This document shows, one piece after another, positions 8,934-16,696 of a DNA stretch of 64,000 nucleotides (the stretch's first letter is position 1; every line of letters begins with the position of its first letter). The position numbers and the translations under genes are program-made. Location of the stretch: assembly GCF_028767185.1 (NCBI RefSeq), contig NZ_JARACK010000002.1, positions 1-64,000 on the forward strand, in the 5' to 3' direction. The notes under the pieces were generated by a model. It searched no databases, had not been told where the DNA came from, and was given only the letters and a program-made list of their open reading frames with translations. Source of the DNA: Mangrovimonas aestuarii (GTDB lineage: Bacteria; Bacteroidota; Bacteroidia; Flavobacteriales; Flavobacteriaceae).

Positions 8934-9932
8934 ATGCAAATGGAATTTTCATTTATTGTTCCTGTTTATAATCGACCTGATGAAATAGGAGAGTTGTTGG
9001 AAAGCTTTTCAAAGCTGAATACCGATTTAATCTACGAAATTGTTATTGTTGAAGACGGTTCGACAATATCATCTAAAGAAGTTGTGGATGCTTATAACTC
9101 ACAATTGAACATATCTTATTTCTTTAAGGAAAACTCAGGACCTGGAGATTCCAGAAATTTTGGCATGCAAAGAGCCAAAGGGAATTACTTTATCATTTTA
9201 GACTCTGATTGTATTTTGCCAGAACAGTATCTAACTGCAGTAAAGCAAAGCTTGGAAAAGGATTATGTAGATTGTTTTGGAGGTCCAGATACATCACACG
9301 CCTCATTTTCCCCAATCCAGAAGGCTATAGATTTTGCAATGACATCATTTATTACAACAGGAGGAATTCGAGGTAAAAAGAGGAGTTTGAATCAATTTCA
9401 ACCGAGAAGCTTTAATATGGGCTTGTCTAAAAAAGCATACCAAGCTTCTGCTGGGTTCGGTACTATTCATCCTGGTGAAGATCCCGATCTTTCTATAAGG
9501 TTATGGGACTTGGGCTTTAGAACCAAGTTAATTCCCGAAGCTTATGTTTTTCACAAACGACGTATATCATGGAATAAGTTTTACAAACAAGTGAATAAGT
9601 TTGGTTTAGTGCGTCCTATTTTAAACCAGTGGCATCCAAAAACAGCTAAATTAACCTATTGGTTTCCTACAGTGTTTACAATTGGTTTTATAATAGCTTT
9701 TGTTGGACTGTTGTTGGGATATAGGTGGTTGATTGCTTTGTATATTGCTTACTTTATGTTAATTTTAGTATTAGCATTTATAGTCACTAAAAGTATAAAA
9801 ATAGGAATACTGTCTCTTTTGGCAGTAGGTATTCAGTTCTTTGGCTATGGTTATGGATTTATTAAATCGACATGGCTTGTAGGCATACTAAAACGTGATC
9901 CTAAAAAAGTATTCCCTCATTTGTTTTTTTAA
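8934..9932 (+). CDS. Family 2 glycosyltransferase
   Basis: 332 aa. GT-A fold inverting glycosyltransferase: 'FSFIVPVYNRPDEI' nucleotide-binding N-terminus, 'DSDC' DXD-type metal site near residue 80, and 'GEDPDLSIRLW' acceptor/base motif near residue 185. Two or three hydrophobic segments at the C-terminus (about 245-310) suggest it sits at the inner membrane and extends a lipid-linked or surface glycan. An in-frame start at 8877 lies inside the preceding terminator and is rejected; the ATG at 8934 gives the normal GT2 N-terminus. Only 5 nt separate it from the YbbR-like gene, so the two are co-transcribed. Sugar specificity cannot be read from the sequence. Confidence 0.85.
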   Translation: MQMEFSFIVPVYNRPDEIGELLESFSKLNTDLIYEIVIVEDGSTISSKEVVDAYNSQLNISYFFKENSGPGDSRNFGMQRAKGNYFIILDSDCILPEQYLTAVKQSLEKDYVDCFGGPDTSHASFSPIQKAIDFAMTSFITTGGIRGKKRSLNQFQPRSFNMGLSKKAYQASAGFGTIHPGEDPDLSIRLWDLGFRTKLIPEAYVFHKRRISWNKFYKQVNKFGLVRPILNQWHPKTAKLTYWFPTVFTIGFIIAFVGLLLGYRWLIALYIAYFMLILVLAFIVTKSIKIGILSLLAVGIQFFGYGYGFIKSTWLVGILKRDPKKVFPHLFF

Positions 9933-9937
9933 AATCG

Positions 9938-10900
9938 ATGACACCACTTATAAAAGCTAGATTCACCACCTTGGTAAAGAGTAGAAAACTTAATGTTTTT
10001 CTACTGTTTGTTGTGTTGTCTTTTTCTATTTTGGTGTTAATCAAGTTATCGAAACCCTTTACAAATACCATAACCTTTTCGTTGAACTATAAAAATGTTC
10101 CGGAATCTTATGTATTGGTTAAGGAGAATGCACCTAAAATTAAAGTCACAGTAAAAACCATAGGGTTTAATTTGTTGAAATACTATTTTAAAACTCCAAC
10201 ATTGGATATCGATTTTTCAGAGAACTTACCAAAAACGGAATCGGCGTATATATGGACAAGGCAAGATGCTTATGCTCAGATTAATAGGCAGTTTAATAAA
10301 GATGAGGAACTAATAAGCATAACACCTGATACACTTTACTTTAAATATGATAAATATTTGGTTAAGAACGTACCTGTAAAATGGAATGGAGACATTTCTT
10401 TCAGTCCAGGATATGATATGATAGGTGATTTTACGATTACACCAAATATGGTGAAAATTATAGGGCCAGCAAAAGAAGTAGATAATATAAGTGCATTGGA
10501 AACCGAAAGTATAACTCTCAAGGACATTAAATCTGATATAGATATAGAGTTGGCTTTGCAAATTCCAAAGGACCTAAACCTTAAATTTTCTACTAAGCAA
10601 GTGAATCTTGCAGCAGAAGTAAAACGTTTTACAGAAGGTACTCTTAAAATTCCAGTGAATCTTTTGAACGTGCCAGATGGTATTACCATAAAATACTTTC
10701 CTAAAAATGTTAATGTTCAGTATTATACTAGTTTAGAAGATTATAACGCTATTTCACAATCCGATTTTGAAGTTGTATGTGATTATGCATCCTTAGTAAA
10801 AGGACAACATTTTTTGGTGCCGGAATTAACCAAAAAGCCGATGGCGGTTAAGCGTGTGAAGATTAATCAGCAAAAGGTGGAATTTATTATCACACAATGA
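9938..10900 (+). CDS. YbbR-like (CdaR-type) membrane-anchored protein
   Basis: 320 aa with a short cytoplasmic N-terminus, one membrane segment (about 18-38) and an extracytoplasmic beta-rich region resembling tandem YbbR domains ('FSLNYKNVPESYVL' start). In Firmicutes YbbR/CdaR regulates the CdaA diadenylate cyclase; in Bacteroidota this gene typically precedes coaE and its role is unknown. No cdaA-like gene is visible here. The stop overlaps the coaE start as ATGA (10897-10900), a sign of translational coupling. Confidence 0.75.
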   Translation: MTPLIKARFTTLVKSRKLNVFLLFVVLSFSILVLIKLSKPFTNTITFSLNYKNVPESYVLVKENAPKIKVTVKTIGFNLLKYYFKTPTLDIDFSENLPKTESAYIWTRQDAYAQINRQFNKDEELISITPDTLYFKYDKYLVKNVPVKWNGDISFSPGYDMIGDFTITPNMVKIIGPAKEVDNISALETESITLKDIKSDIDIELALQIPKDLNLKFSTKQVNLAAEVKRFTEGTLKIPVNLLNVPDGITIKYFPKNVNVQYYTSLEDYNAISQSDFEVVCDYASLVKGQHFLVPELTKKPMAVKRVKINQQKVEFIITQ

Positions 10901-11481
10901 TTGTAGTAGGTTTAACAGGAGGAATAGGAAGTGGGAAAACTACGGTAGCTAATAGTTTTAAGGAGTTGGGCATACCAGTTTATACGGCCGATGATGAGGC
11001 TAAAAAATTGATGAACACTTCTGATGAAATTAAACAAAAAATAGTAAATCTGTTCGGGGAAGAGGCTTATAGAGGGGGAGAACTCAATAGATCTTTTGTG
11101 GCTGATAAAATTTTCAATGATAAAAATCTGTTGGGAAAAATGAATGCCATTGTACATCCAGTTGTAAGAAAACATTTTGATGACTGGGTATTAAAGCAGT
11201 CAGCACCCTATGTAATCAAGGAGGTTGCTATTTTGTTTGAGCATGGCGGAGATAAGCTATGTGATTATGTAATAACTGTAATAGCTCCTCAAGAGGAGCG
11301 TATTCGTAGGGTTATTGCCCGCGATAATACTAGTGAATCCAAGGTTAAGGCAATTATGGACAACCAATGGAGTGATCATGAAAAGATAAAACATTCCCAT
11401 TTTGTGATAGAAAATCTAAATCTTGATAATATGCGTAATCAAGTGCAAGTTGTACATAATCAGATTCTTAAAAACCTGTAA
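10897..11481 (+). CDS. coaE: Dephospho-CoA kinase
   Basis: 194 aa, the usual length. Catalyses the last step of coenzyme A synthesis, ATP-dependent 3'-phosphorylation of dephospho-CoA. P-loop 'GLTGGIGSGKTT' at residues 5-16, 'ADDEAKKL' CoA-binding region, and the lid segment 'RVIARDN'. Cytoplasmic. It is coupled by a 4-nt overlap to the YbbR-like gene and precedes the two-component genes by 80 nt. Confidence 0.95.
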   Translation: MIVVGLTGGIGSGKTTVANSFKELGIPVYTADDEAKKLMNTSDEIKQKIVNLFGEEAYRGGELNRSFVADKIFNDKNLLGKMNAIVHPVVRKHFDDWVLKQSAPYVIKEVAILFEHGGDKLCDYVITVIAPQEERIRRVIARDNTSESKVKAIMDNQWSDHEKIKHSHFVIENLNLDNMRNQVQVVHNQILKNL

Positions 11482-11494
11482 GTCAGCCTAAATT

Positions 11495-11552
11495 TTAACA
11501 TTTTTGTTAATGTAAGGTTAAAGGAGAAGAGGACTAAATGTTAAAATGTTAA
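11495..11552 (+). promoter_or_regulatory. GTTAA cluster and inverted repeat upstream of sensor kinase
   Basis: GTTAA starts at 11506, 11517, 11540 and 11548, and a 6-bp inverted repeat TTAACA-TTTT-TGTTAA spans 11495-11510. The 11-bp step between the first two resembles direct-repeat sites of OmpR-family regulators. A possible autoregulatory operator; inference. Confidence 0.35.
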
Positions 11553-11557
11553 TTTTG
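11550..11557 (+). promoter_or_regulatory. Promoter -7 element of the two-component operon
   Basis: TAATTTTG (11550-11557) matches TANNTTTG, 4 nt before the ATG at 11562. No clear TTG at 17-23 nt upstream, so activation by a bound regulator or an alternative promoter is possible. Confidence 0.4.
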
Positions 11558-11561
11558 AACG

Positions 11562-13136
11562 ATGAGCAAAAGGATATTCATCATATTGGTGCTGCTAATG
11601 AGTTTATCGCTCGTTGGCATCATCTTCGTTCAAGCTTATTATATCAGTAACTCCATAAAAAATGAGGAGAATCAATTTACGTTTAACGTAAAAAAAGCGC
11701 TCAGTTATGTTTCTAAGGAAATCGAGGAAAAAGAGGTAACCTCTTATTTTAATAGGTTTCAATATTTAATAGAAGATCAGAAAGAAGCCGACTCCACTGC
11801 ACTTACTCAGTTATTGATATATCAGCAAGATAGTAATACAGATGAAACCTTAATTTTTAGAAGTGGTATTTTAGAAGAGAATTATAAACTATCCACATCG
11901 CTCTTTGACATAGGTTTAGATAGTATAAACATTAAACGAATTCTAAGCAGTTCAGAAACCAAAGTTTACAGTGGTAAAGGAATTTCCGGTAACGACTTTA
12001 ATACCCTTCCTGAAGAAAAAGTTTTTAACGTGAAACGCCTGACGGAGGCTGAGCGATTGAGTTTTGAAGAGTACTTTAAGATTGCCGCGAGCAGAACACC
12101 AATCCATAAGCGGGTTAGTGCAGGAGAAATCAAGGAGTTGTTATCCAAAAAATTGGCAGAGGATAACATTAATATAGATTACGAATTTGCAATTTATAGT
12201 AATGATTTGGCTACCAAGGTACAAAGCTTGGGATTCGAATTGCAAAAAACATCAACGTTTAGTGTGCCCATATTTCATGATGAGAAAAGCCGTTACAACT
12301 ATCGCTTGTTAGTGAACTTTCCTCAACATACCAAGTTTGTTCTTTCCTCGATAATAGGGATGATATTGTTGTCTATTGTGTTTACCTCAATCATTATTAT
12401 TGCTTATGCAAGTGCTTTGTTGCAATTAATTAAGCAGCGTAAGATTTCTGAGATTAAAACCGACTTTATCAATAACATGACACATGAGTTTAAAACCCCT
12501 ATAGCAACCATTAATTTGGCTCTCGACGCTATTAAAAATCCGATGGTTCTTGAGGATAAAGACAAAATAAAGCGGTATCTTAAAATGATAAAGGATGAGA
12601 ATAAGCGTATGCATGCTCAGGTAGAAAATGTTTTAAGGATATCTAAACTAGAAAGAAATGAATTAAACATTAGTAAAGAAAGAGTAAAGCTGCACGAACT
12701 AATAGAAGATGCAATAACCCATGTAGAACTAATTGTTGAAGATCGACAGGGTTTTATTAAAACTCATCTTGAAGCCGATAAATCTTCTGTGTTAGCGAAC
12801 GAAACACACTTTACAAATGTTATTGTAAACATACTGGATAATGCTATTAAGTATTCTCCAGAAGCCCCAATGATTGACGTTTATACCGAAAATGTAGGTA
12901 ACAGTATTTTACTGAAAATTAAAGACCAAGGTAGTGGTATGAGCAAACAGGCTCAGAAACATGTATTCGAGAAGTTTTACAGGGAGCATACCGGAGATAT
13001 CCACAATGTAAAAGGACATGGTTTGGGACTGGCCTATGTAAAACGAATAGTTGAAGATCACCAAGGTCATATTTCAGTAGAAAGTGAAAAAGGAAAAGGG
13101 AGTACATTTATTATAAAACTGCCATTAATATCATAA
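11562..13136 (+). CDS. Membrane sensor histidine kinase (RprX-like)
   Basis: 524 aa. Two membrane helices (about 6-28 and 264-288) enclose a ~235-residue periplasmic sensor region. HisKA phosphoacceptor 'NNMTHEFKTP' with His308; ATP-binding N box 'NILDNAIKYS', G1 'IKDQGSGM' and G2 'GHGLGLAYVKRI'. It autophosphorylates and passes phosphate to the response regulator encoded 4 nt downstream. The gene order resembles the RprX/RprY pair of Bacteroides, for which the signal is not settled. The periplasmic part has no family I recognise. Confidence 0.9.
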   Translation: MSKRIFIILVLLMSLSLVGIIFVQAYYISNSIKNEENQFTFNVKKALSYVSKEIEEKEVTSYFNRFQYLIEDQKEADSTALTQLLIYQQDSNTDETLIFRSGILEENYKLSTSLFDIGLDSINIKRILSSSETKVYSGKGISGNDFNTLPEEKVFNVKRLTEAERLSFEEYFKIAASRTPIHKRVSAGEIKELLSKKLAEDNINIDYEFAIYSNDLATKVQSLGFELQKTSTFSVPIFHDEKSRYNYRLLVNFPQHTKFVLSSIIGMILLSIVFTSIIIIAYASALLQLIKQRKISEIKTDFINNMTHEFKTPIATINLALDAIKNPMVLEDKDKIKRYLKMIKDENKRMHAQVENVLRISKLERNELNISKERVKLHELIEDAITHVELIVEDRQGFIKTHLEADKSSVLANETHFTNVIVNILDNAIKYSPEAPMIDVYTENVGNSILLKIKDQGSGMSKQAQKHVFEKFYREHTGDIHNVKGHGLGLAYVKRIVEDHQGHISVESEKGKGSTFIIKLPLIS

Positions 13137-13140
13137 AGTC

Positions 13141-13848
13141 ATGAATGAGCAACGCAAAAAAATTCTATTAGTAGAAGACGATCCAAATTTTGGAACTGTT
13201 TTAAAGGATTATTTAATGATGAACGAGTACGAAGTTACCCATGCCAAGAATGGAATGGAAGGCTTTGAAAAGTTCAAAAAAGATGATTTCGACCTATGTA
13301 TTCTGGATGTGATGATGCCTTACAAGGATGGATTTACATTAGCAAAGGAAATCAGAGAACGCAATACCGAAATCCCTATTATTTTCTTAACAGCAAAAGC
13401 TATGAAAGAAGATGTGTTGAAAGGATATAAAGTAGGTGCCGATGATTATTTGAATAAGCCTTTCGATAGTGAAGTGTTGCTTATGAAAATCAAGGCCATT
13501 ATCCAGCGTAAAGCTAATGAAACTGTGGCCGACAGTAAACAATTTGAATTTAAGATAGGAGATTTCCATTTAAATTCTAAGTTGCGTTTCTTACGCTATA
13601 GAGATAATGAGCCAACAAAATTGTCTCCAAAAGAGAATGAACTATTGAGATTATTGGCATTGCACGAAAACGACTTGATGCCTCGTGAACTGGCATTGAC
13701 AAAAATCTGGAGAGACGATAATTATTTCACGTCACGTAGTATGGACGTGTATATCGCTAAATTAAGAAAATACCTAAAAGTGGATGATAAGGTTGAAATT
13801 CTTAACATTCACGGAGAAGGATTCCGTTTAGTGGTGAATCAAGATTAA
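13141..13848 (+). CDS. rprY: OmpR-family response regulator (RprY type)
   Basis: 235 aa. Receiver domain 1-120: acidic pocket E12/D13, phospho-acceptor D56 ('LCILDVMMP'), T84 and K106 ('LNKPF'). C-terminal winged helix of the OmpR/PhoB type from about 135 to 232 ('LSPKENELLRLLALHEN', 'RSMDVYIAKLRKYL'). Cytoplasmic transcription factor phosphorylated by the kinase encoded just upstream. The receiver, especially 'DVMMPYKDGFTLA' and 'IPIIFLTAK', is very like RprY of Bacteroides and Porphyromonas. Such regulators bind tandem direct repeats, which makes the GTTAA cluster before the kinase worth testing. Confidence 0.9.
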   Translation: MNEQRKKILLVEDDPNFGTVLKDYLMMNEYEVTHAKNGMEGFEKFKKDDFDLCILDVMMPYKDGFTLAKEIRERNTEIPIIFLTAKAMKEDVLKGYKVGADDYLNKPFDSEVLLMKIKAIIQRKANETVADSKQFEFKIGDFHLNSKLRFLRYRDNEPTKLSPKENELLRLLALHENDLMPRELALTKIWRDDNYFTSRSMDVYIAKLRKYLKVDDKVEILNIHGEGFRLVVNQD

Positions 13849-13875
13849 AATGCTTTTTATGTACTGATATTAGTT

Positions 13876-13907
13876 AAAACCGACGAGAAATTTCCGTCGG
13901 TTTTTTT
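13876..13907 (+). terminator. Terminator between convergent genes
   Basis: AAAACCGACG / CGTCGGTTTT with an internal GAAATTTC, T-run 13901-13907. It ends the two-component operon; the A-run on the left may serve the convergent gene. Confidence 0.85.
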
Positions 13908-13909
13908 GT

Positions 13910-14425
13910 TTAAAATTTTGAAAACTCCTTCAAGCCATGACCTTCCAGAAAAGAGTCTTCATTAGCGCTGTTGTTTTCACTGGAATCGTAGTCCACTAAT
14001 ATTTTCCAAATCTGATTTTTCTTGACTAAAATAACGTGAAACTGGCCGTAATAGCTTTTCTCTTCTGATGTATTAGGGTTACGGGTAAGTTTGTAAATAC
14101 CGCGCTCTGATGCTCGGTTGGTATTGCAAACACGTTCAATAAAACGAAACTGAATGCTTTGTTTTATAGCTCTAGATTGCCATTTGGTTTTATAAGCTTT
14201 AAAATATTCTTCGGCATTTCTGATAGATTTATTGTCTCCAGAAACACGAATTAAATTTTGACTATGAATGCTTTTAAACGCTTCTAAGTCAAGTTTTTCA
14301 AAGGCATTAGAAAACGTATTCCAAACTTGTGTGTTTATTTCCTGAAAACATTTTTGACTATCTTGGGCAAATAGCGATATTGATAATAAAAGCCCTACCC
14401 AAAGAAACACTTGTTTAATAGTCAT
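13910..14425 (-). CDS. Exported NTF2-like (DUF4440/SnoaL-type) protein
   Basis: 171 aa with a signal peptide ending 'SLFAQ' (about residue 21). The rest shows the small NTF2-like cone fold pattern: 'VWNTFSNAFEKLDLEAFKSI' helix, 'NAEEYFKAYKTKWQS', and C-terminal strands 'QFHVILVKKNQIWKILVDYDS'. Many members are stress-associated and lack a defined substrate. Periplasmic. Thirty nt separate it from the esterase gene upstream, so it may be the last gene of that operon. Confidence 0.7.
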   Translation of the reverse strand: MTIKQVFLWVGLLLSISLFAQDSQKCFQEINTQVWNTFSNAFEKLDLEAFKSIHSQNLIRVSGDNKSIRNAEEYFKAYKTKWQSRAIKQSIQFRFIERVCNTNRASERGIYKLTRNPNTSEEKSYYGQFHVILVKKNQIWKILVDYDSSENNSANEDSFLEGHGLKEFSKF

Positions 14426-14455
14426 AATACCTTTTTGTATAAAGGTATAGAATAT

Positions 14456-15112
14456 TTAAATGTGTTTAATTAACCAGTTTTTAAACTCGTAAAAGTTTTG
14501 AGGAGCAACACCATGACCAACAGGAAATTCACTATACTGGTGGTTAATTCCCAATGCTTTTAAAAAAGGTGCAGATTTTCTAGCCCATTCAACAGGGATA
14601 ACCTGATCTACATTTCCATGTGAGCAGTAGAAATTCAAGTGTTTGTATTTATTAGGGTTTAAATCCTTAGGTAGTAATTCAGGATTGATATAACCACTTA
14701 AAGCAACTACATTTTTTACTTTCTCAGGGTAGGTTAATGCAACTGCATAACTTAAAATAGTACCTTGGCTAAAGCCTAAAAGCGTTACGTTGTTTTTATC
14801 AACGGGATATGCTTCAACTGCCTCATCAATAAATTGCCTAATAATATCGCGTGATTCTTTAGCCTGTTCGTCGTCACTCCATTTTCCGTTAACGGCATCG
14901 AAATTAATCGCGTACCAGGCATTACCGTAAGGTTGTAGTGCATGTGGTGCTTTAACCGAAAGAATATATAGTTCCTCAGGCAATTCTGAAGCAAACGAAA
15001 ACAAATCGTTTTCGTCACTTCCATACCCATGAAACATGATTAATAAAGGGGCATTTTCTTTTAATTTAGAAGGACGAACTAGGTGTTCTAAGCATAAATG
15101 GGTACTCTGCAT
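14456..15112 (-). CDS. Phospholipase/carboxylesterase-family alpha/beta hydrolase
   Basis: 218 aa, the usual size for the carboxylesterase 2 family. Nucleophile Ser115 in 'GFSQG', oxyanion motif 'FHGYGSDENDL', acid Asp in 'GNVDQVIPVEW' and His in 'PVGHGVAP'. Cytoplasmic (no signal peptide). It hydrolyses carboxylic or thioesters; the exact substrate is unknown. The start overlaps the stop of the DUF4870 gene as TAATG, so the two are translationally coupled. Confidence 0.88.
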   Translation of the reverse strand: MQSTHLCLEHLVRPSKLKENAPLLIMFHGYGSDENDLFSFASELPEELYILSVKAPHALQPYGNAWYAINFDAVNGKWSDDEQAKESRDIIRQFIDEAVEAYPVDKNNVTLLGFSQGTILSYAVALTYPEKVKNVVALSGYINPELLPKDLNPNKYKHLNFYCSHGNVDQVIPVEWARKSAPFLKALGINHQYSEFPVGHGVAPQNFYEFKNWLIKHI

Positions 15113-15438
15113 TACATCACATTTTTAAACCATTCTTGAAACTTATCGCCAATAACAGGAATAGGCTTATATTCTCCTTTAATGGCATGAAAAATTCCAT
15201 AAACCCAGCAAACAAAGGTTACTGCCCAAAGTGCTGTCCCAATCCAACTTCCAATGAATTTTTCGGTAATGTTTGAAACAATCAGCATAAGGATTAATCC
15301 TAACATTTGCCTGATATGGAAAGAGGTAAATGGGTTACGCTTTTCTAAATTCATAATTACGGAAATAATTAATCCAATGAATGTTAGGTAGCTTACTACC
15401 GCCCAAGTTTTTCCTTCTTTTACAGTATAATCGTCCAT
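15112..15438 (-). CDS. DUF4870/Tic20-like small membrane protein
   Basis: 108 aa with three hydrophobic helices (about 11-30, 43-60, 64-88) and 'KNPFTSFHIRQ'-type loop ('NPFTSFHIRQML'), the hallmark of DUF4870/Tic20-like proteins. Inner membrane. No enzymatic residues are visible. It begins one nt after the stop of the dihydroorotase homologue and its own stop overlaps the esterase start. Confidence 0.8.
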   Translation of the reverse strand: MDDYTVKEGKTWAVVSYLTFIGLIISVIMNLEKRNPFTSFHIRQMLGLILMLIVSNITEKFIGSWIGTALWAVTFVCWVYGIFHAIKGEYKPIPVIGDKFQEWFKNVM

Positions 15439-15439
15439 T

Positions 15440-16696
15440 TTATTCGTTAATGGTTATTCCTTTTTTTGTGATAATTCCGTAGGCTTTTCCTTTTAATGAA
15501 GTGCTTTCAAAAATAGCATTCTTGGAAGCTGAGTTAATTAGGTCTCGAGTGAATGTATATTTGCCGTTAGGATTAAACAAAGTTAAGTCGGCTGTGTTTC
15601 CAATTTTAATAGAATGCGACTCAACACCAAAACGTTTTTTTCCTGAGGTTAGCAATTCAACAGCCTTTTTCATAGATACAAGACTATTTAATGCTCCAAA
15701 AGCACTCTCTAATCCGATGGTGCCATAAGAAGCATGATCAAATTCAACATTTTTATGTTCAATATCCAACGGATCGTGGTCTGATGTAACCATGTCTATG
15801 GTACCATCTTTTAAACCATCCAATAAAGCATCGATATCTTCTTGAGTTCTTAAAGGAGGCATTACCTTAAAGTTGGTGTTGAAATCTGATAGACTTTCAT
15901 CTGTAAATACTAAGTTGTGAATGGCAACGCTACAACTTACATCAAGTCCTTTAGCTTTTGCTTCACGAATCAATTCAACAGATTTTGCTGTAGAAATGGT
16001 TGGGATATGAAGTTTTCCACCTGCATATTCCAATAAAAATAAATCGCGGGCTACTTGTAATTCCTCTGCTAACGCAGGGATTCCCTTTAATCCCAATTTT
16101 GTGCTCGCAACGTGTTCGTGCATAACACCTTTTGCTGAGATTTTTTTCTCATATGGGAATGAACATACCAAACCATCAAAATTGCTAGCATACTGTAATG
16201 CAATTTTAAGAAGGTTAGGATTATCTATTGGCTTTTTATAATCATAGAACGCAATAGCACCTGCATTTTGCATATCATAAAGTTCGGCCAAATCAACAAC
16301 CTCACTGTTTCTTGTTAAGGCTCCAATAGGCAAAAGGGTAGTAGCATGACCATTGGCTTTTGATAGGACAAAAGTAATATCAGAACTGGTATCCATTACC
16401 GGATTGCTATTTGCGTTAACGGCCACGGTTGTAAAACCAGAGATAGCGGCTGTATTCAAACCATTTGCTATGGTTTCACGCTCTTCGTAACCAGGTTCTC
16501 CAAAGCTTACGCTACTATCAAACCAACCTTGGGAAACATGGAGGTTCTCCAAAGCTACTTCTTTGTAGTTGTTTGGATTGGCAATAGAATTGGCTATTAT
16601 GGTGATTTTTCCGTTTTCAATTAAAATATCCTGAGTGCTATTGTGAAAATCACTCGATACATCAATAATTGTAGCAGATTTTAAAAGTACGTTCAT
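15440..16696 (-). CDS. Dihydroorotase homologue lacking metal ligands (pseudo-enzyme)
   Basis: 418 aa, full length for the multifunctional-complex dihydroorotase class, with the family frame intact ('GFTTVAVNANSNPV', 'IDMVTSDHDPLDIE', 'YGTIGLESAF'). The metal-binding HxH of active enzymes (in DxHxHxREPG) reads D60-S-S-V-S-F-G-E-P-G, so both His are Ser (62, 64). The His of the 'AHCED' region is Ser179 and the second His of 'HxxHIST' is Thr233; Asp306 is kept. The protein is therefore unlikely to hydrolyse dihydroorotate. Inactive homologues (PyrC') support aspartate transcarbamoylase assembly in pseudomonads; a similar structural role is an inference. It overlaps the BatA-like gene by 4 nt (16693-16696). 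Confidence 0.85.
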   Translation of the reverse strand: MNVLLKSATIIDVSSDFHNSTQDILIENGKITIIANSIANPNNYKEVALENLHVSQGWFDSSVSFGEPGYEERETIANGLNTAAISGFTTVAVNANSNPVMDTSSDITFVLSKANGHATTLLPIGALTRNSEVVDLAELYDMQNAGAIAFYDYKKPIDNPNLLKIALQYASNFDGLVCSFPYEKKISAKGVMHEHVASTKLGLKGIPALAEELQVARDLFLLEYAGGKLHIPTISTAKSVELIREAKAKGLDVSCSVAIHNLVFTDESLSDFNTNFKVMPPLRTQEDIDALLDGLKDGTIDMVTSDHDPLDIEHKNVEFDHASYGTIGLESAFGALNSLVSMKKAVELLTSGKKRFGVESHSIKIGNTADLTLFNPNGKYTFTRDLINSASKNAIFESTSLKGKAYGIITKKGITINE

